This document shows, in pieces, positions 46,801 through 60,259 of a DNA stretch of 64,000 bases. The stretch is from contig NC_091942.1 of NCBI RefSeq assembly GCF_041260155.1, positions 4,461,501-4,525,500 of the forward strand, read 5' to 3'. The DNA is from Ptychodera flava (taxonomy: Eukaryota > Hemichordata > Enteropneusta > Ptychoderidae). The first letter of the stretch is position 1; every line of letters begins with the position of its first letter. Both the position numbers and the translations under genes were made by a program. Below the pieces are notes generated by a model. The model searched no databases, was not told where the DNA came from, and was given only the letters and a program-made list of their open reading frames with translations.

Positions 46801-48108
46801 TTGCTTTCATAAGGAACATGGGCCTAGTGCTCTGCAGGTACACCTAACTTGAGAACTTACAGATGCTGTAACTCAAGTACAACAGGCGCAACTGCCAATT
46901 CTTTATTTTGTAGCTTGTACCCTTTTATAATGGAGGTCCAGGATTGTAGAAAAATTTTGGTTATGCGGCAAAATGAAAGTACAGGCAGTTACAAGTAGTG
47001 TATGTGCACATAAAGTTTGTGTAAAATACCCTGATTTTTAACTAAATCTAAATTTTTACAGACGGCAAATTTTAGCTTAGAGTCGGTTGTTTTTGCTGGC
47101 TGCTGGCTATTTTCTACATCCCTGAGGTGTAAAGAGTCTTTTTTCATTTATATTATTATACCTCCATGGTTTTATCATAGACCCTCGAGTCTGGCTCATG
47201 CATGGTTCTATATTTCTACCTTTTATGATTTACCAGATCTGGATCTCAAATCCACGTCTTCTTTTTGCCACGAGGTTGAAATACATTCGGACAATGAAAT
47301 CAGTATTCTGATGAAAACGTATGAAAAATGACGTAAAATTCAAAAACCAGAACCAATGTAACGATAACAAGCTTGATTTGAACTAGTTTTGAGCATAGGA
47401 CATGCACTGTCTTCTCTAGGGCCTGTTTTTACATACTTGCTTTTAGTTTTACTTAGCACCTCCTTGGTGCTGATCATCTGTGCCCTACTTTCATTAAAAG
47501 GTTATAAATTATAAAATTATAAATACAAAACGCAAGGTAGTCCACAACACTTGTCTCCTAAAATCTATCTTTTATTGTGTGCGGTGTAACATTGAATTTT
47601 ACACCAAATCATGTGACTGAAGTTTTTTCCATATGGAACTGTAATGTAGGAGAAACTGCAGAACCATTTAAAACATCATTTGAATGAGACAATGACATTT
47701 CGCTACACATATGGTTGAAGATTGGTCATTTGTCTCCGAATTATCGAGACGAAATGGAGGATATTTTATTCGATATGCAAATACTGGAATAGCAAATTCC
47801 TAGACCAATGGGCAACTGATTGAAATTCGGAATTTGGACGGCTGCTATAGACTAAATGTAGTGTAACAACTGCTCTGAAAGATAAGAACTTGCAAGTTAC
47901 GTATGGCTGAACTGCATGGCAGCAAAACGTGCAAAGGTGGGCTATTACGTTCATAACAATCTTCCCTATGTAGATGAAATATGATATGTTCCAAGTGTTT
48001 ACCTTCTACGGTATACGACTCGCTCGGAGACGCCGAATCAGACGTCTGTTCTTCGAGTACTTCAGCCACGTTTTGTTCGTCGTCCGCCATCTTGTCAAGT
48101 TGAACCAT
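34817..48108 (-). CDS. SRP68: Signal recognition particle subunit SRP68
   Basis: SRP68 binds 7SL RNA through its N-terminal half and SRP72 through its C-terminus in the SRP that targets nascent secretory proteins to the ER. Twelve exons: 48003-48108, 46257-46323, 45688-45801, 42609-42804, 41084-41166, 40459-40648, 39596-39836, 38998-39207, 38557-38651, 37626-37761, 37413-37491, 34817-35109, giving about 602 residues (human 627). Conserved segments include LQIIKEAQQQHGLRHGDHQR, AERAWSYAMQLKQEANTEPR, QRVEEISPNIRYCAYNIGD, LEYLHSYITYIKLTKTIERN and KPLFFDIALNHIEFPSLEDK. The exon-2 acceptor is the TTTAG at 46324, not the CAG 8 nt further in; only that choice keeps phase and yields YTVE-VLQ. Exon 7 has one extra base: its frame reaches TGA at 39660-39662, while flanking phases and homology resume after a 1-nt shift. 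Two in-frame ATGs (48108 and 48090) are possible; the first has the better context, and the second is MADDEQ. Confidence 0.95.
35587..35609. repeat. Poly-C tract
   Basis: An uninterrupted run of 23 cytosines in SRP68 intron 11. It is a site where length polymorphism or sequencing slippage is likely. Confidence 0.95.
36127..36213. repeat. Short TTAACCCTTTCA element, family D (SRP68 intron 11)
   Basis: An 87-bp unit starts TTAACCCTTTCACCACCATG and ends ACTGAAAGGGTTAA, giving ~12-bp terminal inverted repeats with TTAA edges. Related units occur at 41962-42043, 42402-42457 (inverted) and 42511-42592, all inside SRP68 introns. Shared core: CCATGGTTTG, then a GG(A/T)CCTGT block. Confidence 0.75.
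37930..38420. repeat. AT-rich minisatellite in SRP68 intron 9
   Basis: About 490 bp of degenerate repeats of ATTTGAAATGTTACATTCA type (roughly 18-21 bp). Inside it, a ~57-bp higher-order unit (GAAATGCTACATTCAATTTG, ACAAAATTGTATTCC, TTTAGAAATATTACTTTATT) is repeated three times nearly identically between about 37977 and 38150. It reads open in one plus-strand frame only because the repeat lacks stops. Confidence 0.9.
40849..40908 (-). CDS. Candidate in-frame cassette exon of SRP68
   Basis: Between exons 5 and 6 lies a 60-nt segment bounded by GCCTTTCAG and GTAAGTAGG. Inserted between the flanking exons (phase 2 on each side) it adds exactly 20 codons with no stop, NILFANGQIYHLNILLLNII, and leaves the downstream frame unchanged. 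I recall no matching segment in human SRP68, so it is either an alternative exon or a pair of decoy splice sites. Confidence 0.35.
41962..42592. repeat. Cluster of three family-D short elements (SRP68 intron 4)
   Basis: Units at 41962-42043, 42402-42457 and 42511-42592 share AACCCTTTCACTACCATGG or its complement and a GGACCTGT-like block with the element at 36127-36213. The middle copy is inverted and truncated. They lie within 650 bp just downstream (in gene orientation) of SRP68 exon 4. Confidence 0.65.
43809..43894. repeat. 86-bp near-perfect palindrome
   Basis: The arms CTAGCTCTGCATGGCAGGGC... and their reverse complement meet at TATACGGCCGTATA, with only about two mismatched pairs and no spacer. 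The arms contain GGCAGGGCTGTGTGTTA, so the terminal CAGGGCTGT motif of the surrounding element recurs inside. It could be a nested MITE or the remains of an end-to-end fusion of two element copies. Confidence 0.9.
44842..44895. repeat. Two adjacent GC-rich hairpins
   Basis: AGGAGGGGGG-ACA-CCCCCCTCCT (44842-44864) and GCGTGCGC-TTGC-GCGCACGC (44876-44895) are perfect inverted repeats with 3- and 4-nt loops. They lie about 100 bp inside the right end of the CAGGG element and are far more GC-rich than anything nearby. Confidence 0.85.
48082..48093 (-). promoter_or_regulatory. YY1-like motif overlapping the second SRP68 ATG
   Basis: AAGATGGCGGAC on the minus strand matches the YY1 consensus AANATGGCGG and includes the codons Met-Ala-Asp. 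Such sites are common at start codons of housekeeping genes and usually lie close to the transcription start. Function is inferred. Confidence 0.4.
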
Positions 48109-48168
48109 GGGAAAAAACACTCCGTCGAAAGAGGGCGCCGTGTATCCTGGCATCTCTTGTCTCAAACC

Positions 48169-48432
48169 TCAAACGATAGAACATTTTATATTTTTCAACT
48201 CTGCGTACGTACGTGTACTCACATCAAGAGGGTTCAAACGTCGCACGTCGTAGACAATAGGAGTGTGTGAGTGTTGTGAACTGAGTAAGGTCTTCCATCG
48301 ATCTAAGGCTGTATATTTTACTACTTCCGAGACGTGATCGTATCGTATTATTGCTTCAAGTTTCATGCCACGTTTCTCTCTGTCTTCAAAAACTTGTACG
48401 GCAATTTTGTCCCGGTCAAATCTACAAGTCAT
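48169..48432 (-). CDS. Unrecognised 87-codon ORF upstream of SRP68
   Basis: An ATG-initiated frame encodes MTCRFDRDKIAVQVFEDREK and continues with a soluble, charged sequence (VVKYTALDRWKTLLSSQ). It can end at a stop at 48169, 60 nt before the SRP68 ATG, or splice out at GAT|GTGAGTAC (exon end 48223, phase 0, 70 codons). It is on the same strand as SRP68, in CpG-containing 5' sequence. I do not recognise it. It may be a first exon of an overlapping gene, an upstream ORF in an SRP68 transcript, or chance. Confidence 0.3.
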   Translation of the reverse strand: MTCRFDRDKIAVQVFEDREKRGMKLEAIIRYDHVSEVVKYTALDRWKTLLSSQHSHTPIVYDVRRLNPLDVSTRTYAELKNIKCSIV

Positions 48433-51400
48433 TTCTCTTCCGAAGAAGACAGTTGTTTATACGTGGCCAAAATGATTAAAATTCGTGGAATTCTTCGAGC
48501 ATCAAGTGCAACGTTTAAAGCTTACACATTTATCTCGTAGACGGTCTTCCGCGTTGTCGCTACAGTGATAAGCTTACAATCTGCCGAGCTATAGCTGACC
48601 TTGACCCCAATTACTGATTAATATATACTTCAGTGACTCAACTCTTAGTTTGCCCATAATTTGAATATTTTTCCCTTCCCACATTTGTATCAGTTCTATG
48701 CCTCATTCCATTTTCCAACTTTCATGAATTTCATGATTGATTCGAATGAGCTTTACTACCGGCAGAGCTAAACCAATCACATTATAAAATCGCCAATCAT
48801 GCCGTTATAATAATGTTTTCCTTTCATCTGAATCACACTGTGAGTAAATGTATTTTTTTCCAATGCACGCACGATTGTGGATATTAACAGAGATGGCGAA
48901 CAGTACGGACGTATTACATCATATACGTGCACGCAATAAATAAGCTCTCACTAAGTCGTGTGCGTGCATAAGCTCATATTCCGTAGAAACTATCGAGATA
49001 ACTATGATGGCAGAAGTGTGAGCGCTCTCATTTCCTCAAATTAAGGGAACAGGGCAGGTTTCGAGCAATAAATAACCTCCCTAAATCAACGCCTTAGGCA
49101 CAAATGAGGAACAGATATATTAACCGAATTGTCGCGCCATTACATTTTTAAGGAACATCGAGATAAATGATCGGACACGGTATGAAAATTAAAACAATAA
49201 AGTGATATTTGTTTCTGTTCCACTCAAGCGTGAAGGAAAAGCGCTGGTTGCTCTACATGTTTAGGCCCACTATCATAGGTAGATGAACTGCAAAATAAAA
49301 CCGCACCATGTAGTACGAAATACACGACCGTCAGATTGCACAAGCGAAGGTCATCTAACGGTGTAATATCTCCTCTATCAAAAAAAGAAAAACCTAACCA
49401 ACAACGATGTGTCATCGTGGCAAAGAGCGAGAACCGCAGTTGAGAGTTCACGCCCTTGGACTTGCTGCGCATGCCTATCCACTCTCTCATACCGTGCGCG
49501 GGCGTAGACGTTATAACCGCCTTCAAGGGTTTGACTGCATGCAAACTTCAGCCTTTGGAGTGTCACTATCAGGGCGGAACGAAAACTGACAATTCATACG
49601 CAAACATGTGTCCTATTTGGGAATACACACCAATGCGTACAGATTTTCTTTTAGTTTAACACGATTACGCTGTTCAAATTAAAATATATTTTTTATTAAT
49701 AATTGCATCCGATTTAAAATATTGGTGTCCAAACAGTGCAGATAATTGTATCTGTTAATTTCGCAGCTTTTCTAATCTATCTATCTATCTATTTTTCTAA
49801 TCTATGAAGTTTTCACTCAACAATATTTTCTATTTTATAATCATTAGAATGTAGTATTGTTCATAATTAGTCTTGACCTACATTTATTCATGTTAATGCT
49901 GCAGTCGGTCATAGGCAAACCAAGAGGCTCTGACCAAGTTTTTTGGATACGTACTGTGTGTAAGCGCCATCGAATTTCTGCTTAATGTTTTGGCAGTTTC
50001 ATTATAAAGTCAAAGATATTCCAACGCGGACTTTCTGTTTTCTGTCTGGGCCGTTATTCTTAGAACAGTAACAGAGGTTTCTTGAACAGCTCGGGAATTA
50101 TAAAAAAACAACAACCACGCTCTGCCCACTCCGAAAATCTCTGTCAAATCTAAGAGCGCTTATTTCTACGTTGGGTATTCGAAAAGAAACTTGGATGGGA
50201 GACTATGATGACGAGAAGAAAGCTTCGGTTTCTGATTATCATAATACTGAAAGTCCTCATATTATCAACTTTAAGAAATAATCAATCTTAGACTACATTT
50301 TATTTGAGTTTTCCTATTTTCCATTTTAGCCTCCATTACTTGCATACATCCGATTAATTTCAAATTGACTACGAAGACTTGCTTGATATACAAAGCCATT
50401 CATCGTGTACATGGTCCCCTGGGGATGCGCGTCTGTAAACGGCCGCGAGGGTTAAGTTCAACGCTGCACGCGGTCATTGGCGCCAAGCAAATGAAGGGGA
50501 GAAAAGAGCCAAACCCGAAACTGTCTGATTACAAAAGCTTGTCATAAGAAAACGTAGAATATATTGTTTCATATTGTACCTGTTGCGTGTATGTCCGGCT
50601 ATGCATACAGAATTTAACCTAGTTCACCTACGTCCACTTGGCGTCGAGTAAACACCCAAGAAGTTGTATACTCATCTGCAGTTTGGTTCTTTAATGGTTA
50701 CGTTTTGACAGAAAACATTATTCACCTCTGCAACATTGCGCTGATTTTAATATTCGCTGCATAATCATATTGGAAGTTGATGCAACAAATGTGATCTTGT
50801 TGCAGTGTGCAGCCTACCACTACCTGATGACAAGCGACCAGTCTCCATCTTCCTGACGGAGTTTTAACATCACAACCTTCGGTTGTCCCTATCTCTTGAA
50901 GGCTGGCAAAGGCCATCGATAGATGAAAATCAGGTTTATCGTCCACTATATATTTGTTCATGTGCGTCGTGATTGAGCCGTGTTTACAATAATAAATAAA
51001 TGGCCTTCAGTGAGTAAAATTGCAAACATTACATGCGCTTGCTATCTCTTTTTGGTTTGCAAGCTTGCTATTTTTCTCAAAATTGTAATCACGATAAATT
51101 TTAGTGAAATGCGGAACTCAAAATATATAGCTTTTCTGTGCAAAATACCTGATCGGGTTTAAGAATTTCAGCAACGTTAACGTTGGCAACACTTCTGTAG
51201 ACTTCCTTCCCTTATATGATCAACAGCAAACATGATGTTCCGTCTTTCTGCATTATTTACATGGTAGTAAAAAAGAAGTTTACTAGCACCTAAAGTGTAA
51301 ACCCACTCCACCTACAACGTTACAATCAGTAAGACATCTCTGGCCGGCGTCAACGCGAATATTACCTTTTATGGAGAGGCCAGGGAGAAAAAACACCGCT

Positions 51401-52853
51401 CGAGCATTGACCTTCGGCGAAATGTCAAAACAGTGCGACCGATGGACTTCCCCTGACACGTCCCAGTGGGCCAAGAGAAGTACGAGTAGGGCTTGGCAGC
51501 TTTAGCGGAAGATGTTGTTTGTGTTGTCAGCAGTTTTCGGATACCAGGAAGTGAGAACCACACAATCCATATATCGTGTTTGCTTATGCTAGTGTTTTTT
51601 TATATCAGTATCATATCAAAACGTGTTTCGAAGCAACTTTGCCAGCATTTTGCCATGCTGTATAGTAACTGAAGAGTGACCGACCGCACATGACGAACGC
51701 TACGGTCAGATTTTGACGTTTTCGACCTTGACAATTCAATGCAATTGTAAGCATGGTTCTGTACTCCTCTACTGCAGCAGAATAGTATTTAGCATTTGGA
51801 TCGACCTGTATTTCAATTCAGTATGTGAGGAACCAAACAGTTGAGAATTATAGTGCAGGATTTACAACCCCTGGAATATAATGTAGAAATAATAAAAATG
51901 ATGAATGTATTTACTCAAATGAGCAATCGAGACGAGATCATATATCATGCACATTGCCATAGCAAACTATTTTGAAATGTGTCATTCACTATAAGATAGC
52001 TTTAATGTGAGCAATTTTGTATCCCTCGCTGAAATAAGAGAGAAGTGCGTGGAATCATTGTATCCTACGAGTACAGTAACGACTGTCAGGCTCAGTAGCA
52101 CCACTGTCCCTACTTCTCACAACAGCAACCGACCGTGTTCTTTTTCTCTCGTTGGGCTCGAATACCCGAGAAAAATCCGAAAAATGAAGCGAAAAAGAAC
52201 ATTCGAAAACATGTATTTTCTCGATGTCGCATAATGCCGGAGTGTCTTAAAATTGGCACGGCTCCAGCCCTCCTCGAGCTCCAGCGGCTGGTCTGTTCCA
52301 CAGAGTAAAACACGTGTCCCTTCGACTCTGCCCAGTGGAGGACTCAGCTGTATTCTTTTAGTCCAAGTAAAGCTATCCTCAACTTTCCCCTACGGCCCTG
52401 CTCGGTGACCCTCCCGTTGCCTGACTGAATAATGAGAGGCTGTGGCCTCCAGCTTCGAGCAACTTTCAAGTCGATTGGTATTCATATAGGGAACGACCAG
52501 GAATCCAATGAAATACCGTATATAGTAGAGCGAAACTGTGCCACATTTCAAACAGAGTTATTTTTATTTTGCTCGCGATCAAAGAATGCTAGGTCGGGAC
52601 TTTCATTGAAAGACAATACCCTTACATTAATCAGCTGCGGCATAAATCGATGGTACATGTTCTCGTCATAATGTACGCCGGTTGTCTGGCGTGGTTGACC
52701 TGAAGTTGGTCGCCATTTCGTTGCATGTTCTATGAACAAGCATCGTGCATCGCGTAGTAGGAAGTGTAAGGTTTTGTTCGACCCGTGTGTCAAGCTCTTT
52801 GTGAAAATATGCGGCATGTATACGAGTTGGCAGAAGTGAGATTTTCACGATTA

Positions 52854-53354
52854 TCACGATAGGCCTATATCCGACCCCCAAAAAATCAACCGAGGCGACA
52901 AGTTTCGCGAGTATTGCATGCAAAGGTACCCGTACCCGCAAGAGATCGTGAGTAAGCGGTCAACAGATATAGCCATGAGTAAGCAACCCGGCTTGCTAGG
53001 GCGATTAAATATATCAACAGGAGAAACGACTGGCAGTGCCGGGGAAGACCAGGTGTGTGCCCCGTCAACACTGATAGACAGAATGAATTGTTCTACACGA
53101 GAATGCAGTCGCGTGACCAGTGCGTGGGCATTTGGCCCAATTTCAATCTCGATATTTATTATCACACCGTGTCTGATTTCAATAGATGGGATTAAAAGCA
53201 GATATTGTGATTGTTGAGCAGGGTCGATCTTTAAATTGTAATTGCAGTAAATTTCAGCATCACTCTTTTCAGGACGGACAACAATCTTATTGACTGGACC
53301 CGTGTCCCTGGCCATAGTGCAGAAAATACAAAGTAATAGGAAACGCGTACACAT
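52854..53354 (-). CDS. Hypothetical secreted protein, 166 codons
   Basis: A continuous frame begins with MCTRFLLLCIFCTMARDTGP, which looks like a cleavable signal peptide (basic n-region, Leu/Cys/Phe-rich core, Ala before the likely cut). The mature part has about four to five cysteines, including SCGYGYLC, and Ile/Val-rich stretches such as IEIRHGVIINIEIEIGPNAH. I recognise no domain. It may be a single-exon gene or a first coding exon. The length and leader make chance less likely, but no homology is known to me. Confidence 0.35.
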   Translation of the reverse strand: MCTRFLLLCIFCTMARDTGPVNKIVVRPEKSDAEIYCNYNLKIDPAQQSQYLLLIPSIEIRHGVIINIEIEIGPNAHALVTRLHSRVEQFILSISVDGAHTWSSPALPVVSPVDIFNRPSKPGCLLMAISVDRLLTISCGYGYLCMQYSRNLSPRLIFWGSDIGLS

Positions 53355-54397
53355 CGAATGTTATTAGTTTAGCCTCAGCATAATCAGTTCGTACACACCA
53401 TGGTTTGGGAAGAGATTGTACTTTTAGTCACGAAGGAACCTATGCGAACCGTGGATGAAAAGAAATAAACGAAGTGAAACGATGCAAAATTGTTGACTTC
53501 CTCTTTATTGGTGATGCCTGTGTCACGTCAATGGTAGTACGGACAATACTGAACCTCAGCGGCCGAATGTGACCCCGTGTTGCCATGGCACCGAACGCCT
53601 GTTTAGGGCGACCACGATGGCACTGAAAACAATAGTCATTCCTACACTAACTGATTGAACACCGGCCAATTACACAATGCACACTAAATTAAGGCGGCGG
53701 CGATATTACAGAATTTACCGAAATAAATGCAAATTATTAGAAATTTTTTCATTAGTGTGAAAAAACACTCGCTTCCTAAAATGGGCTTGGCATTAATTAT
53801 TTTTGTATGTGTGAATTCGACGAATCCAACATCTCGTTAAAAACGAATGTTTATGAAACCAAAATAACGAAAACATGAGGCATTCGCCGAGTTCCGCAAA
53901 ATCCTTAAACCTGCAGTCTACTTCGTCTTCAATGAAAAGGCATATAAACAAAATTAGTGATATCAGCTTGAGAAACGTAAGCTTACTGTTAATGTTGGCT
54001 ATATACTATCCTAGGTCAAAAACACGCGGTTTCATGTCGCTGTAGTAAAATTACTGCCGTGTATTTGAAGTCATTCGGGCTCAACATCGAGACTTAAACT
54101 ACAAATAAAATGTACCCTTTGCTCAAATATAATGCAGGAAAGCTTGTTGGGTGACTCAGTTTCCGTACGGGGTGAGGAACACGGTATGTATTCACGCTTC
54201 CATCATCATGGCCACTGACGGTACTCAAACGTGACTCACTGACATCAGTTGTGCGCAGACTCTAAAATTCTGAATCAAGGGCATCTCGTCTGGGGACTCG
54301 CATCCAGTTAAAATCTGGGCGGAGACCACATCGATTTTTCTTCTATCATGTAAATTGGTTTACTCATCGATTCTGGCAACGCCTCCAGGGACACTCT

Positions 54398-54407
54398 CCT
54401 TATAAGG
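54398..54407 (+). promoter_or_regulatory. CArG box upstream of actin
   Basis: CCTTATAAGG fits CC(A/T)6GG, the serum response factor site found in many actin promoters. It is about 1.3 kb upstream of the start codon. Because the 5' UTR contains an intron (acceptor at 55671-55672), the promoter could lie at this distance. Confidence 0.45.
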
Positions 54408-55427
54408 AGGTCAATGAAAATGTAGTAGTTCAGCTAATAAATATTAAGTTTGTATTTACAACTAAAGATAATACATATTTTCAGCCACTCCTGCATATTA
54501 ATTACTCATAAATTTGCTTCTAGGTTTTGAAAACCCATATACGGAACGGAAAAGAATCTAATTTATTCAATTTTGACCGAGAATCAGTTGTTCTTACCTT
54601 TGCTTGCCCACTTTGCTTACCACAAAAGGGGTGGAAGGCTGTTCGTGAGGGTCACAGCTTTAAATTCCTGTTAAAGGGAGTTTTCGCGATTTAACGTAAG
54701 ATTAAAAGCTGCGATGCAATAAGCTTTGTGAAGTGCAAAATCAGTCCATGGTCACATAGTGAATTATGATCACCAAGTGCCATAAGACTAAGATGTCGGT
54801 GGTATCAGATCATGTGATACAAGCTGCTCACCCCTCTTAACAAAAGTGATCTTTACCGTTTACTGATGTTGACGGCAAATCGGATCATCTCAAACATGCC
54901 CATATTTGGTAAAAATTTTCTCTCCGACGGTGGCATATTTGCGTGACCTCTTACAAATTTTTGCAAGACATGCCTACTCCGGGGTGCAACACTAAATTAG
55001 GAAATGCCTTCGAATTTCCTTCTTTCGCACAGGATTCTGAACGCTTCTAAAACCCCGAGCACATAGCACAAACCCTCACTGTGAGTTCAGGCAGTGATAG
55101 CACAAGTACACGCTCCGCTACAAATCGTGGAATCTTTTCTCTTACCTTTTAGTAAGGTAGGTACTTAAACTTTGTTTTACTATTTGTCTTCGCATTTTTT
55201 GTTTTAAATTTTAGACAAGATCTCTTTCCATCTGCATCGCTGTTCCGATATTCTGTGGTGTAGTGAGTAGGCCATGCCGGTACTTATTCATTTGATCGTC
55301 TGCAATCCCACCACACCCCTCTGGCATTGAGCGTGAATCGCACTGAAACTTTTTCTAGCTTACATTCCCGATCGAGAGCTCAAAGAAATTTAAGCGATTG
55401 TGAGTGTATAATCAACGCGGTCTACTT

Positions 55428-55458
55428 TCGTCTGCAACTTAAGAAAAGTTGCAGACGA
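55428..55458. other. Small inverted repeat in the actin 5' region
   Basis: TCGTCTGCAACTT and its exact reverse complement are separated by 5 nt, giving 13-bp arms. It could form an RNA or DNA hairpin just upstream of the 5' UTR acceptor. No known function. Confidence 0.6.
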
Positions 55459-55690
55459 TAAATTTTGGCGACTGCCAGACGTGATCAAATTCTCAGATCA
55501 GTTATTGAGCAACAGACACGAGTAGTTGAATTGGAAACAGGTCATGCAACTTGGGCGGAGTCTTTCTTAGTGGAAACAATTTATGGTGCGACTATAGAGT
55601 GTCTTTCTACATCAAATGTGTACAGAACCTGATCGCAAAAGCCTCATCTTTTTTTTTTCATTTTCCTTCCAGCTACCCTAACTTATATAA

Positions 55691-59071
<3,381 letters not shown>

Positions 59072-59685
59072 ACTGCCTAACTCAAGTCAGAATTTCTTAA
59101 CCGGATAGCATACAAAACACAACAATTACAACCAGGATGAAAAGACGGGGCTTGTGTGACTGATCTCAGAATGGCTGTCAAGGAGAGTACCAAAGATTAG
59201 CCAAAAAAAATTTATACATCTCCAGGCAGCCATCTTGAAATTTAAACTGCTTTCGGTTAGTTTAAAAAAATTAAACTATATAATATCAGTTGAAAAAAGC
59301 TCACAGAGACTGCTGTTTATGTTTTGCAAGATGCAATAGTAATTAGACAAATTAGCCAAGATAGGTGGTTCTTTGGAATTGTCAGGGGGATGCGCCTCTG
59401 ATGCTGCTATGGTTAGTTCTAGAGTGTAGTTTTCCTCTCTAGCTGAGGATCTGTGGTGCTATCCCGTGTACAAACCTAGCATTTTGCAAAATGGGCCGCA
59501 TTGGGCTCCAAAAATCTTCAGTTCAGAAATTTGAGTGAGAAACCAAACAAGTTTTTCCCAGATTTGAATCCTCAGAAACATCACTGAGGTTAGAATCTTC
59601 ACACTTCAGTTTTACAAGTTGACACTGCTTCTGTATTGTTCTACTTTAGTGAAACTTTTTTTTATACTAAAAAAAAAATCATGAA

Positions 59686-59691
59686 AATAAA
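59686..59691 (+). promoter_or_regulatory. Candidate actin polyadenylation signal (proximal)
   Basis: AATAAA about 615 nt after the actin stop codon, in AT-rich 3' UTR-like sequence. A second AATAAA at 60248-60253 is a possible distal signal. Confidence 0.4.
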
Positions 59692-60259
59692 ACCAGACAA
59701 ACTGAAATGTTGTAAACACTGTTGTGATTACCCAGTGATTTCTTGGACTGAGATTCACACAGCCGAAGGTAAACCCGAGGAAAACACAACCATGGCCAGA
59801 AGAGAACGTCTACACAACGCCTGCATGTACTAAAAAACAAACTTCAACAATCCTAGTGTACAGTCTTAAACACGTCTGTGCCAGTTACCTGTGATCATTC
59901 AGTACTTGTGGCTCATATAGTTATTATTTAAACGACATGAAAGGAAAAACCTCAAGGTGTCTGAAAACCAGTTATTTACCACTCCCACAAGAGCTGTAAA
60001 GGGCACACTTGTGGCCTTACATGTTGATTTGAGCAAGTTTTTTGTTTCTTTTACAATTAAACTGGACTTGTTTCCAATCAAGCTTTATATCAAATTTTGA
60101 GTAATTGTTGTCCACTCTGTTTCTCTGCTTCTTATATATCTTTCCTATTCTTCTTGCTCATGAGCTTTTCTTTCTAGCTGTATAAATTGCACCACCCCAG
60201 AATTTTGTTAATCTGCTGAAATATTGAAGTCTCTCATACTGAGGGAAAATAAACCCTAG

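Larger units (their letters stand above)
48433..55672. other. Intergenic region between SRP68 and actin
   Basis: Seven kilobases with scattered CpG-containing sequence and few recognisable repeats (a TCTA microsatellite near 49773-49795). The only ORF with protein-like features is at 52854-53354. The last 1.3 kb before the actin start contains a CArG box and a small hairpin and probably includes the actin promoter and a non-coding first exon. No TATA box could be assigned. Confidence 0.4.

Noticed and set aside
46849..46895. A donor-like ACTTAC near a VLELQ reading as an SRP68 exon
   Set aside because: Its length and phase do not fit between exons 1 and 2, and it became unnecessary once the correct acceptor was found.
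46324..48002. A missing SRP68 exon between exons 1 and 2
   Set aside because: An apparent phase mismatch suggested it, but the upstream TTTAG acceptor at 46324 restores phase and the conserved LQ residues.
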